Source: Solanum dulcamara
Taxonomy: Eukaryota > Streptophyta > Magnoliopsida > Solanales > Solanaceae
Reading direction: 5' to 3'
DNA: 64,000 nt
Assembly (NCBI RefSeq): GCF_947179165.1
Contig: NC_077246.1
Span: 73,846,421 to 73,910,420 of the forward strand
Position numbers and translations under genes: made by a program. Of the stretch, positions 1 through 14,100 are shown in pieces (position 1 is the stretch's first letter; every line of letters begins with the position of its first letter). The notes under the pieces are model-generated. The model saw only the letters and a list, made by a program, of their open reading frames with translations. It did no database searches and was not told where the DNA came from.

Positions 1-47
1 TATTATGACCAAATAGGTTCTAAGATTTCATTTAATGAGAATTAGGT

Positions 48-738
48 AGGGGCGTTCACGATTTGGATAAAAATTGATTCAAATTGAAAAATCAAATCAA
101 ATTGATCAAATAAGTTAATTTTTTATTTGGTTTGATTTGACCTGATTTTATATTTTTTAAAATCAATAATATTTGGTTTGGTTTTGATTTTGTTCAAAAA
201 AATCAAAGAAATAACCGAACCAAACTGACAAATTATATGCATATTTTTTTATAACTATATATACATAATATATTTTATTTTTTATGAACACTTTTTTATG
301 CAAAAAATACAGTACACTAATTAAAAATAGTAAGGCTGATACGTCTTTTATTTATACAATCATATCATTAGCTTATGCATTATTCAGTAAGTTTGTGTTG
401 TTTAGTACATTAGATTAGCTAACAATATAAGCAGAAAGTTAAAAATAATTAAAGTTCTGGTATAAAAATTATAAGATCCAAAAATGTCACGAAGATAGTT
501 TATTTTTTAAAAAGAATTATTGTTTTTTCTTCTCTTTTGAATGAATGGTTTCTTTTATTTTTGTGTATGATTAATAACTGAATAATCGAACCAAACTAAA
601 CCAAAACCAATAACAACCAAACCGACGGATGTATATTTTAATTGATTTGATTTGATTTTAATAATTTTAAAACTAATTAAATTAATTTGGATTTGATTTT
701 AACCAATAACCGATCCAAATCGATCCGTGAACACCCCT
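48..738. mobile_element. MITE-like element with inverted termini
   Basis: The left end reads aggggcgttcacg and the right end reads cgtgaacacccct, which are inverted copies of each other with one mismatch. The sequence just inside is AT-rich and rich in attgattt and ggtttgatt runs on both sides. The flanks agaattaggt (38-47) and agaattacgt (739-748) match at 9 of 10 bases, which looks like a 9-10 bp target-site duplication of Mutator-like size. No coding capacity is visible, so this is a non-autonomous element of about 690 bp. The superfamily assignment is an inference from the duplication length. Confidence 0.6.
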
Positions 739-748
739 AGAATTACGT

Positions 749-3710
749 ATAAAAAATTAACAATAAAATAATTGAAAAAAATAATCGGAAAGAGTCAAAT
801 ATATTCAAGGGATCAACAATTAAAAGCATCTCAATTCTGGCATTACAACAAAACTATGAGATAAAGAATTAATATTAACTTCTAAAAGAGAAAAGAAGTA
901 TCATGCCAAAGTTTTTCTTGGACATTTCCTAGCTCATAATTAAGTTATATTTTATTGGAGAGATATTATATTTACATGGTCATATTTTTCACTATTTTTA
1001 AAGAGCATGATTAAGCACTCAAAATATGTGCTTAACAAGGAAACATAAATATTTTTGCTCATCATCGGGCTTCTTTTCTCAAGAAATTTTATAAAAAGCT
1101 ATGACAAATTCAAGGCGAAAAAAAATATATAAAAAGATAATGAAATATATTTTGCTAGTAAATAACAGTAATTTCAATAATCTATATACAAAATAAAAAT
1201 AGAAATTAAAAGATCTGAACTTACTAAGAATGTAGCAGAAAGTAAAGGCATATGATAAATGCATCTGCTGAATGTATAATGATATACATATTTATATAAT
1301 AGTCTTCAAAGTTTAATGATAAAAACTCTTCATAATCTATAATTATGTGATTGTCTCCTTTCAATTTCTTATTAATGAAACAATTCAACTTCTACATTAA
1401 TTTGAGGAAAGGATCAAAAATGATTGTAATGGGGAGGAAAGTGTGTGATTAAAATATTTAAAAAGTGTAATTAAGAGAATTAAAGAGGGTGTTTTTTTCT
1501 TTTAAAATACATAGCATATTGATTTTTAAAATAAGAGAAAATCTGTAAAAAAAAAACAAGAATAAGTTAAATAGACATTCTAAAGGTTGCAATAACTATG
1601 GAATATAAAATCAATTCCACCACATCATATTTAATTGGATGACAAAATGGTCATTCAACTTTTAACATAATACTAGTTTAATATACGTGTTTTGCACGTG
1701 TAATTTAGAGAATAATGTTAAAGTTATATTTAAAAGTAATAATCTTTTAATATAAAGCATAACTGAAAAATATTTAGAGTTGAAAATATAAGCCAAAAAG
1801 AAAATGTTACATCTCAGTTAATGCATAATGATAATGTGGAGTTGAATAATTAATTGGTTAAAATTTTATAACAAAAAGAAAACTCCTGAATATATAAAAA
1901 GAAGTGCTTCGATGTTTTCTAACGTGATTTTGTTTTTGTTTTTTTATTTATCCATTAAAAAGACTCCTAAACATAAAAAGGAATGTTTCAGTGTTAATAT
2001 TAATTTTGAAAAAAAAAATCCGACTATATTCCTCTTTTTCTCTTACAATAAATTTTAGGACTCTTGGAAAAAAAAAACTACCAAATTTTGAAAACCCCCC
2101 TCCCCCTTCCCACTCCATATTTTTTCTCGTATTCACTTATTATATATTTTTCAGATTCTTCTCTTATCATATATTTTACCATCATTTTTCATGTAAGAAA
2201 ATCTACCACTATTAATTTTTCATGTATTTTCTCATGCTATATATTTTGGGACTTCTTAAGTTTTCAAGAGTATAATTAATATTATAAGATAATTAAATAA
2301 TAATTTGAGAACGACAGTTTAATGTGTGTCTATTGTAGAATATTAATAAAGAACAAAAGTTCAATTAACATTTTAAGTACCTTTATACTTTTAAAGTAAT
2401 ATAAATATAGATTAGTTAAATGTGCGTGTGCTGCACAACATGTGTGTCACTATAAAAGATTAAATTAATAATCGGTATTTGGTTGATTTATGAAAAATCA
2501 CGTTAATACCATGAGAATATTAACAATGTCTATTTTCTAATTCATGAATTAATAGGTATGAACCATAATTAATCATTATTACTTAACATTATTTGGTTAT
2601 GCTTTTGTTATTTTTTAAGTACAGTAAAATTAAAATCGAAATTCTATCAATCACATACACAAAAAGAAAATAAGAAAATGTTAGAAATATAAGCATCAAA
2701 TTTTTTAGTTATTAATTCTCTTAATATCTCTCGTCATATATTTTACTCTTACAAAATATTTTAGAAATTCTTATTTTTTAAATTAACTAAACTCGATTTA
2801 CAACGACTTGATCCCCCTTCAAACTTCATTAGTAAGCCCAAATTGAAAAAAGTACTTATAGGTTACAAATAAAATAAATATGTAATAGTTATAACTTTAA
2901 TTAATTTTAAAATCTAAATATTACTATAATAATTAAATAATTTTAATTTGAGAAAAATGGTGAAAAACGATTTTATTTAAAACGGGACAAAAAATTCAAT
3001 CAACTTTTTAAAAATTTTCATGCTATATAGTATAGTATAGTATAGATGGATAATGATAATTAGAAGCTTATTCGAATTATTATTGAAAATATGATGCCTT
3101 TTGAACAGCTTTCCTTTTGTAATTGGACTAGTCAAGAAAAACAAGTGGTATAAAAATTAGTCAAGAAACAGAAGTGGTATTAAAATTGCATTAGGAGTCC
3201 TATTGCTTGGTCTATAAATAAGTGTTCTTTTAGCATTAACCATATGTGACCTTCTTCCACACACTTTGAGTCCCACTCCAAATTCTCCAAGTGCAAGGTA
3301 CTTTCTTTCCTTCTTCTACACCTTCTGTTATATGTCTTGCCTTGGTTTTGGTTTGTAGGAGAAAAATATTTTGGCAAAGAGCTGACCTTTATATGGTCCT
3401 AAGTGTTCTTTCATTGGGAACAAGTTATTCCAAAATTAATTATTTTAGAATTAGATATTTTGAAATAAAGTGGGATAACTTATTCAATTACTATAATATA
3501 AATGGTGGGATAAGTCATCCAAACATGTCAACCAAACAAGATATCAAAATTTTATTCCTGAATTATTTTTTTTATTTCAAAATCATTTATATTTATAGCT
3601 TATACCAAATGAATCCATATTTTTGTAGTTAGAGTGCTCCCTCTGGAGCCTTGTTATTGGCCCTATTCTAGAGCCTTGGGATTGAGAATTATGATTTGTA
3701 ATCATGTCAT
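749..3710. other. Gene-free AT-rich DNA
   Basis: I see no supported gene here. Open frames are short, low in complexity and run in both strands. A TATA-like tctataaata lies at 3211-3220, followed at about 3296 by a donor-like caag/gtactt, but no coding exon follows it, so a transcript from this point is speculative. At about 3413-3530 a block containing gtgggataacttat resembles the Harbinger-type MITE found in intron 11 of the antiporter gene. Confidence 0.5.
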
Positions 3711-3941
3711 CCTCGGTCCTTTCCATTTTACGTGACATCGTAACTGTTTGATTTGAAATTGTATTTAAAAAAAAAAGATTTGTAAAACTTGTGGCCTAAA
3801 ATCATTCATATATATTTTTGTGGTGGAAGATCATTTTATTAAGGGTAAAATGAAAATTTTAATTTTAATTATAATAAGATAATATTCTTTTTGATACATA
3901 TTAAAAAAAAAATGAAGACACATAAAATGTGACGGAGGAAG
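3711..3941. mobile_element. Degenerate Stowaway-like MITE
   Basis: The right end (aaaatgtgacggaggaag, followed by ta) is the reverse of the common plant Stowaway end with its CTCCxTCCGTxxCA pattern. The left end (ggtcctttccattttacgtg) pairs with it imperfectly. The element is about 230 bp, AT-rich inside and non-coding. The left boundary is approximate. Confidence 0.45.
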
Positions 3942-4373
3942 TAATATACTTATATGCTAATAAAATATTATCATTCAAGCAATAAATTGTTAACCTCGAC
4001 TAAGATTCTTTCGCAAGTTTTTTTTCTTTTCTTGTTCTAACATAATTATCACTCTCAAAATTATGCCATCATAAGATGCTGATAGAGGAATGAATCTATC
4101 AATGTCATAAATAATAAATCATAGATCAAACTATCAAATAAAAAAAATAAGAATATTATCGTGAAATTTTATATCAATTAAATGAACGAGTTCAAAATAA
4201 GTATTATAAATAATTTCTTGTCACCTATTTTTTTTTTTTTTTTTTTATTTTGTCCTAGTAACTCTATTTATTTTCAATTGTGAAGGTGTTTGAAGAAATA
4301 AATTGGTGGGAAATACACGAAACACACACCATTTTGGCGGAGCTGGTTGAGCAATTCCCAAATTGAGGCTATA

Positions 4374-5139
4374 ATGGCGACAGTGGACGAAGGTCCACTG
4401 CCATACAATTTATGGCAACGAGAGAGCAGCAGCAGTTCTTCTTCGAATCCGACAGATGCAGTACTATTTGGTGGAATCAGTTTGTTAATCGGAGTTTCAT
4501 GCAGAACCATCCTTCGCCGTACTACTATTCCGTATACCGTCGTTTTGCTCATCATTGGCATCGTTCTCGGCTCTCTCGGTCTGTATTTTTCCTTCTCTTT
4601 CTCTCTCGAGATGTATATCTACATATTGTATGTGAAGTGTTATCATGTTGCTCGCTTATGGGGGATTTGGTATGGGGTACAACATTTAAGGTTTTTAGCA
4701 TTTAACTTATGGGTTGTCATGTCTACTAACGAAATGGATCTAGATTTAACAAGTGTGAAGGTCAATTACTTCAAGAGCTACCGTGTGTTTCACTTGCTTA
4801 GAAGAATGGAGATCCACATTGCATTCAACTCTAGAGTGTTGGAAATCTTACGGAAAATACTTAGTTACGAACATTGTATTGAGTATCTTACGGAAAATAC
4901 TTGGTCATGAAAATTATAGTGAATAGCATGTTAAAAACACTGTCCTTAAAGGATATTTCAGCCGGTATAAGTGTATCCGCTTAGATTCAACAAGCTCTTT
5001 TAGCATAAAACTAGGATTTTAGCATAAAACTAGGAGCACTGAAACTAACAAAGATTTATTTTCATAGAATATCCAGTAGGAAGAAGAAAAGTGTTTTCTC
5101 TATTCTTGATCTCTCATTTTCTAAAAGAAGGACATTGTA

Positions 5140-5176
<37 letters not shown>

Positions 5177-8100
5177 GAGGACATCTCATCAGCCATGGGA
5201 TTAAGAGGTTTCAACTAATATAATCAACTTAATGGCAATAACCAGAGGTAAATGCTAAGTCAAATAATAACGTTAGAGAGGCTGCAATATCATCCAATTA
5301 GTCATTGAAGATACTAATCAATTGTTTGGAAATTGATGTGAAAATTAATTCAATTTATGATAAAGAATCTAATGGGAGGTAAAGAAATTGTGATTATGTC
5401 AAAGTTCCTTTTGAGATACCACCCATTATTTTCTATACAAAGAACTAGCATGTTTTTCACTATTGATATGACTCTACAAAGTGGGGGGACTGAAAGGAAT
5501 AATCGTATTGTCTATCAAAAATGTTATATTCGGGAGCAATTAGACAAAAAGGGTGTTTTTTCATAAGCAAACATCGCCCACGGACACTCGAGCGAGGTAT
5601 CAGTCAATAAGGAAATTCAAAGCGGCGGATCAATGGTAGGTGTCAATCAATTCAAGTTGTGAAATATATTTTAGAGATTTAATTGACGGCCAATAAAAAT
5701 CAGTTGAGTTAAATGATGTTAGGATAATGAGCTTGTGGATAAATGGAGTTTTTAGCCAGTAGGTGTTGCTCCAAGAGCATGTAACATATTCTTATTGACA
5801 CTTGGTGATTTCATCCCATTTGTTTAAAGTTAAACCTTGGTGTGCGGAGTTGCCCGGTACTTGTGCTAGTAGTAGGTAGTAGATACCCAGTGGAATAGTT
5901 GAGGTAAGCATAATTTCATCTAGAACTTGGTAAAGAAGGTCAAACGTAAGCAATTATGAAAATTTTAAATAGAGTTCCTGTGAGAATGAACTCGGGGAAG
6001 ATAAACTAGAAATTTACGATACTAGGTGATTTGTTCCCATATATCTAAGTTTGGTGGGCAGTATTATCCGGCACTTGTGCTTTGGAATTGTAGAGATGTG
6101 CACAAGCTGGATCGGACAACACCATCATGAAAAAAGGAAGTAGAAACTACAATGGCCTGGATCACAATGCCAGTGTTGCTGATAGAGATTTTCCCTGTTT
6201 TCTATGTGAATGAACCTTTTTCATAGATTTCTTCACATATGTATATGTTTCTGGTCTTGTTATTGTATAGAAAATTTGAAGAGTAAAAAGACAATTTTTT
6301 TGTCTTATGCGCATGCTTTCTGCAATTCTTTCTTGATGGTTATTACTACTCCAATGCATGGAACATTTTCTTATGGACATGAGCTAGTATTTTTTCAATC
6401 TATTGTCTTTCTTAAGTGTCACTGTTGTTTGAATGCCTACAGTCATGTTTTGGTGCCTAACTGTTCTCATATTTGGCTATTTATTTCTCTACTTTCCTTT
6501 TTAAATTTAGAATTCGGGAGTAATTATCAACTGGGAAAGCTTGGGAATGGAATTCGAATATGTAAGCACAATTCAAATTTTTCTTTCAAATTTCTTAAAA
6601 TTTCAAATTCGAGGATGACTTGAAATCATTTTGCAATTGTGAATACCTCTCATTATCTTATAAAGTATATGCTTGTTGAATTGCCGCAACAGGGGCAGAT
6701 ATAGATGCTGATCTTCTATTAGCTGTATTCCTTCCTATACTGATTTTTGAGGGTGCATTCTCCATGGAGGTGCACCAAATAAAGGTTCTCTTCTCCTTAA
6801 TTTTCATTCTATATAACATCAATGCTTTTTGGTGGTTGCTTGACTGTATGCTTAAAGTTATTGTATGCTTAAAGTTAATATGTGTACTTTTTTTTTAGTT
6901 TTTATAAGTTAATGGAATAGGTTGTTCATTTCGTTAATATTGGCTGGCTTTGACAGAAATGTATGGCACAAATGCTTTTGCTTGCTGGACCTGGTGTATT
7001 GATTTCAACAGTCCTGATCGGAGCTGCTGTGAAGGTATATAATAAGGAAACACTGTTTTTTCTGGAAGTGGTTTCGTACTCGCTCAAACATTCATATGTT
7101 TCTACAGCTTGTTTTTCCATATGACTGGAATTGGAAGACATCATTATTGTTGGGGGCAATTCTTAGTGCTACTGATCCTGTGGCTGTTGTCGCTTTGCTT
7201 AAAGATCTGGGAGCTAGTAAAAAGTTGAGCACAATTGTTGAAGGAGAATCTATGATGAACGACGGGTATAAACAATTGTTCTTTTGTTTCTCCTTGTAAC
7301 TCCTCATGGTTCCCCTATAATTTCATATATATGTGCACATTTTTGGATGGCCAAATTTTTCCACATAGAAGTTGACCTTCAGCCCCTTGTTCTGTTTTGC
7401 AGTTTATGTTCCTCTTTTATATACACTGATTATTTTTGTCCACCTCTCTTCCTCCAATCATGTTGCCAGGGCAGCTATTGTGGTTTACCAGCTTTTCTAT
7501 CGAATGGTTCTTGGGAAAAGTTCTGGCTGGGTTTCAGTGCTGGAATATCTTGCAGAAGGCTCACTTGGATCGTAAGTATCATTATCTGGTCGGGTGATAA
7601 CTTTTGTGTTATTGTGGTTGAACTTAACTAACTCTGTTATTGTTACAGTGTCATGATCGGACTTGTATTTGGAATGGCATCTCTTTTCTGGCTTCGGTTT
7701 GTATACAATGACACACTGACAGACTTTTCGTTGGCTCTTACTGTGAGCTACATTGCTTACTACACAGTATGTTCCTTCCTGATTTGAATCAATGTTATAT
7801 AAATGCACTCAAGCTGCATATTGTCCTAAATGCTGGACGTGATATTTTGCAATTAACTTGTTTCTAGTTTTTTCCTTTTGGATTCATATGTTTATCAGAT
7901 AATCAGATTGATTATTGATATCTACCCTTTGATGTGGCTTTCTATTATTTACCCCCTCCAGAAAATTTAGGACATGGATAATTTTTAGGAGATAGTGATA
8001 TTCGAGGATGGGGAAACCACTAAGGTTCCCCTTCTATATCTCTGGAGGGAGGGTTTCGACAATATACCCACTCTCAAAAAATGTAGGTTGCGAGGAAGAT

Positions 8101-11100
8101 CCCAGACCAGCTGGGTTTCTTTGTCACCTAACTAGGAAAAGCTTCTAAAAGGTCACTGTGTTTGTGAGTGAGATCACATTCAGCATGATAAGTGCTTCAC
8201 ACTAGGGGAACACAAGTCAGGCAATTGCTTGGTATCGTGTCTGGATTTCATCAGATTATTTGATCTCTGGAAATTTATTCCATCTTTGTAAGCTTAACAC
8301 ATCTGATGATCTCTCTCTTTGTAATATAGAAGGTTAGGTAATATATAATGCTTTCGGATACTGGATACGATTTGGTTGAATATTCTTGATCTTGATCTAA
8401 GCCAACACATACATGTTTGATTGCATTCTCTCTCTCTCTCTCTCACCCACACCCATACATACACAGACATGCATTAATTATTTACATGTATACAATTCAA
8501 ACATTAGATGCATATAACACACCAGTTCGGATTTATGCCGGGACGCTCAACTACAGAAGCCATCAATCTTATGAGGAGACTGGTGGAGCAGTATAGGGAG
8601 AGAAGGCGGGACTTGCATATGGTATTCATCGATCTAGAAAAGGCTTACGATAAAGTTCCACGAGAGATATTATGGAGATGTTTGGAGGCTAAAGGTGTAC
8701 CTGTGGCGTACATTAGAGTGATCAAGGATATGTATGAGGGTGCCAAAACCAGGGTAAGGACAGTAAGAGGGGACTCAGAGCACTTCTCAGTTGTGATGGG
8801 GTTGCATCAAGGATCAACCCTTAGTTCGTTTTTATTTGCCTTGGTGATGGATGGATTGACGCAACAAATTCAAGGTGAGGTGCCATGGTGTATGCTTTTT
8901 GCGGACGACATAGTCCTGATCGATGTGACTCGTAGCAGAGTTAACGCTAAGCTGAAGGATTGGCGACATACCTTGAAGTCTAAAGGGTTTAAACTGAGTA
9001 GAACCAAGACAGAGTACTTAGAGTGCAAGTTCAGTGAGACACCTTAGGAGGTTGGAGCGGAAGTTAGGCTTGGTGACCAGGCCATCCAAAAGAAAAGTAG
9101 TTTCAAGTACCTTGGGTCTATCATGCAAGGCAGCAGGGAATGTCACACATCGTATTGGGGCAGAGTGGATGAAATGGAGATTCGCTTCCGGTGTGCTATG
9201 TGACAAGAAGGTGCCACCACAACTTAAGGAAAAGTTCTACAAAGTGGTGGTTAGACCGGCTATGTTACATGGGGCGGAGTGTTGGCCAGTTAAGGTCTAT
9301 CACGTTCAAAAGATGAAAGTAGCCGAGATGAGAATATTGAGATGGATGTGTGGGCGTACCAAGAGCGACAAGATTAGAAATGAGGCTATTCGGGACAAGG
9401 TAGGAGTGGCCTCGGTGGAAGACAAGATGCGGAAAATGCGACTGAGATGGTTTGGGCACGTGAAAAGGAGAGACATAGATTCTCCAGTGAGGAGGTGTGA
9501 GAGGTTGACCGTGGATGGTTTCAGAAGAGGTAGGGGTAGGCCGAAGAAATATTGGGGAGAGGTGATTAGACAGGATATGACGTAGTTACAGCTTACCGAG
9601 GACATAACCTTAGATAGAAGGGTGTGGAGGACCACACTAGGGTAGAAGGCTAGTACATAGTCTCGTTATTCTTCCCTATTAGTAGGTGCATTAGCGGACT
9701 ATAATTTCTTTAAAAGGCTAGGTGACTTATCCTTTACACCATAGTAGTTTTAGTTCTGCTCATTGTTTATTGCCATTTGATTTCTGCATTGTATTGCTGT
9801 TTATAGGTGTGGGGCCGTTGTACTTTGATTATTTTATTTATTTATAGTAGTTAATGCCTCTTTCTTTCCGTACCATTCTACCATGACTTTCTCACTTTTG
9901 CTATTCCTTGTTTTCATCTTGTTTTCGATATGCTTGTCCCTATCTGACCTTTTATTTTATTTTCCTCTCTTGAAGCCGAGGGTCTTTCGGAAACAGCCAC
10001 CCTACCTTTCAAGGTGGGGGTTAGGTCTGCGTACACTCTACCCTCCTCAGACCCACATGGTGGGATTATACTGGGTTTGTTGTTGTTGTTGTATATATAT
10101 ATATATATATATATATGCACTCGTTCTTGCATACATTCAATTATGTCCGATATGTTCGACCTAAGCTAGTCATTTGCTCTTAAATTGTAGTTAGATGTGC
10201 TCAATGTATCATACACCTCCTCCCTTTCCCCCTTCCTGAAAAAATAGAAAAAAGAATCCCAGGCATGATGGTTCAGATCAGAGAGGGACAGAAGACTAAA
10301 ACTTGAAATGTGTTCAACTAGAAAGCTTTCTGGATTTGACATATTATGAAGTCAGTAATCACTACATCTTTCGTTGAATTAGTGGACACCACTTTCATAA
10401 TGTGCTGCACTTCTTGACGTACAGTTCCAAGAAGTGTGACCTTGTAAAATGATCAATTTTTTTGACAACATTTTGACATACACAATAATTTTCATATTTT
10501 GTTGATAACATTTGAATGATTTATTTAAGGGTTAATCAAAAAAAGTATTCAAGTCGAATATCTCTTTGATGGCCTTTTAAGTAATCTAAGATCTTTGACC
10601 TTCTTCATTCTACATAATTTTGTAAATCTACCATACATGGTTTTTTGAGGAGGAGTACCAAGTACATGGTATCATCAAATCTTTCAGTGTTAACCCTACT
10701 GCTCTCTACTTTAAAGGGTGGCATGTTCCAAAATATGTTTATTTGCTAATTCGAGGTGATATTGTGTGTTCCTTCTCGTTTGCCTTTTTCCTCAGCTTTT
10801 TGCTAGCTCCATTGAAGTCCTATGTGTTTGTTCCAATGCCATCTGTACACCTTTAATGGGATTTTAATGCCTTATTATTGCTTATAGGCTCAAGAGGAAG
10901 CTGAAGCTTCTGGTATCTTGACTCTCGTAGCACTAGGGATGTAAGTTGTGTACTTCACTCCTCTTTCACATTCAGAAGTTTCTGCAGTAAAGCGTGTAAT
11001 TCGGTCTCTGATACTGTAATCTATGGATAGGGTTTTTGCAATGTCAAAGGATACCCATAGAGCTGGGGGAAAGCAGAGCTTGCATGAGTTTTGGTATGTT

Positions 11101-14100
11101 TCTTTGTGATATCTGTTAGCTAGATATAGATCTGTGTAGCAAACCAATGTATAGTGTGATAATTATTGCACAGATTCGAGCATTGCCAATACCTAATTGC
11201 TGCTCTCTTTTGTTGAGGTATTATTATACATAATGTCTTCTAGGTGAGGCATGTCTAACAGATGTATCTAGGGGAATATGTTGTAAAATCAAAAGGTTGG
11301 AGTACATATACTATAAACAGATTTATCTAGGAGAATATGCTGCTACTGTTTACCCTACCCCTACAACTCCTGCTACTCCTCTCTTTGTGAACTCTTTGGC
11401 TTTCCTAAATGAAGTGTTACAGGTTTCAGAAGTTGTCTATTGTGACTCCTTCCAGCATTGGTTCTCTCACTCTGTTCTTTTAGGATCTATTGTGCATTGT
11501 TGCTCTCATCCTGTGGGTTATGTGTATATTTTTTTGATGGGACTGCCTAAATCATCATGTTTATATCATATGGATCTTAATAGCTTACTTATTATTCAAA
11601 ACCATAACCAAATATATGAACTCTGTCATATATTGTTTTGGCTCCTTTTCCGTTTACTGCCTTGCTCTGAGATAGAAAGGGGAAGAGGGAGGGAGGGGGG
11701 CTAGAATTGAACTATTTTTTACACTTAACTTTTCCCACTAATTTGTTTTTGCAGGGAAATGATTGCCTACATTGCGAATACTTTAATATTCATCTTGAGG
11801 TAAGACTCGGTAACAGTCTGTTATAGAAACTAATGTTGTTTCTTTTCCCTTTGTCTTAAGATTATGTTGTTCATTTCTATTGTACTCAAGGAGATTTCCT
11901 CTAGTTGTGTGCTATCTCCAATTAAAGCAATAGATCTTACTGCTTTAGTTATTGTGCTACTCTTTTCTCAGGGAGTTGTATTTCCCCATTTTCCCTATAT
12001 AAATATCTAGGAAGTAGTGTTGTTAATGCACTTCCTGTTCTGAGCGTAACTGAAGGACCCCTTGGTGCATGGTTGGTTATTATCCTCTTATTTATTTTTA
12101 GTTTTGGTTATTGAATCAATAATGTTGCTTATACGCTCTAACTTCTTGCAGCGGAGTTATCATAGCTCAAAGTATCTTCAGTATCGGAAATTTTGACGAC
12201 AATACAGGTAGTTCTTTCCCTTCTATTTATTATGTAATATACTTCACTTTTTGTTGATGGTTAACAACTGCTCTCCTATTAGTTGAAGTGTGTGGTACAT
12301 GCTGCACATAACAATAAGTTGGCAAGCGTCCTGATTTGCCCCCAGTTGAATATTTAGAAAAGTCTCAGAGTCATATCTTAAATCATTTTCTTGAGAATCA
12401 ATGGATCTGATGTGGGGTTGCAGCAACATCACAAGTAGTTGGTACCTTAGGAAGTGCTGGAACTTGGACGGTAAAAGTTGTGAGACTCATGTCCTGAGCT
12501 GATTGTTCCTCCTGTTTTCGAATGTTGAATAGTCACATAATTAGAAGCAAAAAAATTAAGGACTTTGGTTAATTTTTAATGGCTATTAAATTATAAGGGA
12601 ATTTAGGAAGATAGAGGACGGCGGGCAAGGATGTTGAAGTAGTAGGTTGAGTAATTCCTACCACTTACAGGAGTAATAAATTGATTAATCAAGATCATTG
12701 AAGGTAAAGACTAGGTCCTAGGAGTATGAAAGTGGGACAATAGCCTTTGGCTGTTGGACATGTGACCAGATGCACCTGAGTAAAAAATCTAGGACTCAAT
12801 CAAGAGGATTTCCTGAGAAAAACCACTGAGTGATAAGACACTAGGGAGACAGGAAGTTGAGGTGTTTTTCAGTGGACGCTTTAGGAGATGCATATATTGA
12901 TCACATTTCACATTTTCTATTGAAATAACCAACTAATAAATTGCTAGAACCACTGACCAGCACCAAGAGTATGGTCTGAAAGAAAGCTGACCTCCGAAAA
13001 GATAAAGCAAACGAAAATGACCAGAAAAGGATGAACTAGCAGATTGACAGTCCAATAGTATTAGAAGAACAAGCAGACCAGACTGGCACCAGCTAGCATT
13101 CCAGTATCAAATTGAATTGCCGACCAAAGGCCAAAGACTAAGCACAGTTGCAACCTTATAAATCTAAAGCTCTAGATGCAAAGAAACCAGACACAAAGAT
13201 AACGTCGCAGAGTAATGATGGATTAGTAGCTAAATTCAATAGACAAGAATGCTAGCAATCAAAATCCAGATTAAGATCAATCACTGATGAAGACCTGTTA
13301 GACCATAGTAGAGAGCTCTCCTTCTCATGAGACAAACCAAAATTTGAAATTATCACTGAAAACTAATTATAAACAGATTATATGGTCTTCTTCCAACAGA
13401 GAATAAACCGAGATCCAAAGATTAATACTGGCGACAAGCAGAGAACTAGAGACGGAGATAAAGTCAAAGGAATGTGAAAGCAATAACAAAAACCAACAGT
13501 AGAAACTAACAGAGAGTACATTAAAACATAAAGGCAGCAACCAATGCAAATCTCGCAATTAACCAACAATGAACACCGGCAAGATCTTAGCAAACAACAA
13601 GGACTAGGCTATGATACCATATGAAGGCATAGATTTGGTGGAAAACCATCTTTATTAGGTTCTGCATATCAATTATATTAGTTGTAGAGTTATTTACATG
13701 AAGAACAAAATAATGGGTATACACACTTAGGTTTCTAATTTATTTACTATTTATTGTTTAAGGGGTCGTTTGGTGTGGTGGATAAGGCAAAATAATCCTG
13801 GGATAAATTTTTAGCACCCCTTAATAGCTTGTTTGGTTACAAAATGTGGGATAACTTATCCCAGGATAAAAATATAAAATAACAAAAGTACCCCTTAAAC
13901 CCTCTTTTATACATCATTTTTATATACATTTATATTAAAATAAATTTTAATACGATTTATAACAACATTCACAATCTTCACTACTCGTTATTTTATGATT
14001 ATATATTTTTCCATTAAAAAATTATGCTATATAAATATATTTTTTATTTATGAATATATTATACATTGAAGGTTAGTTCATAGTCTCGTTATTCTTCCTT

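Noticed and set aside
1079..2279. Several short open frames on both strands rich in Phe, Tyr, Lys and Ile
   Set aside because: They are low-complexity translations of AT-rich DNA, overlap each other on both strands and show no family motif or splice context.
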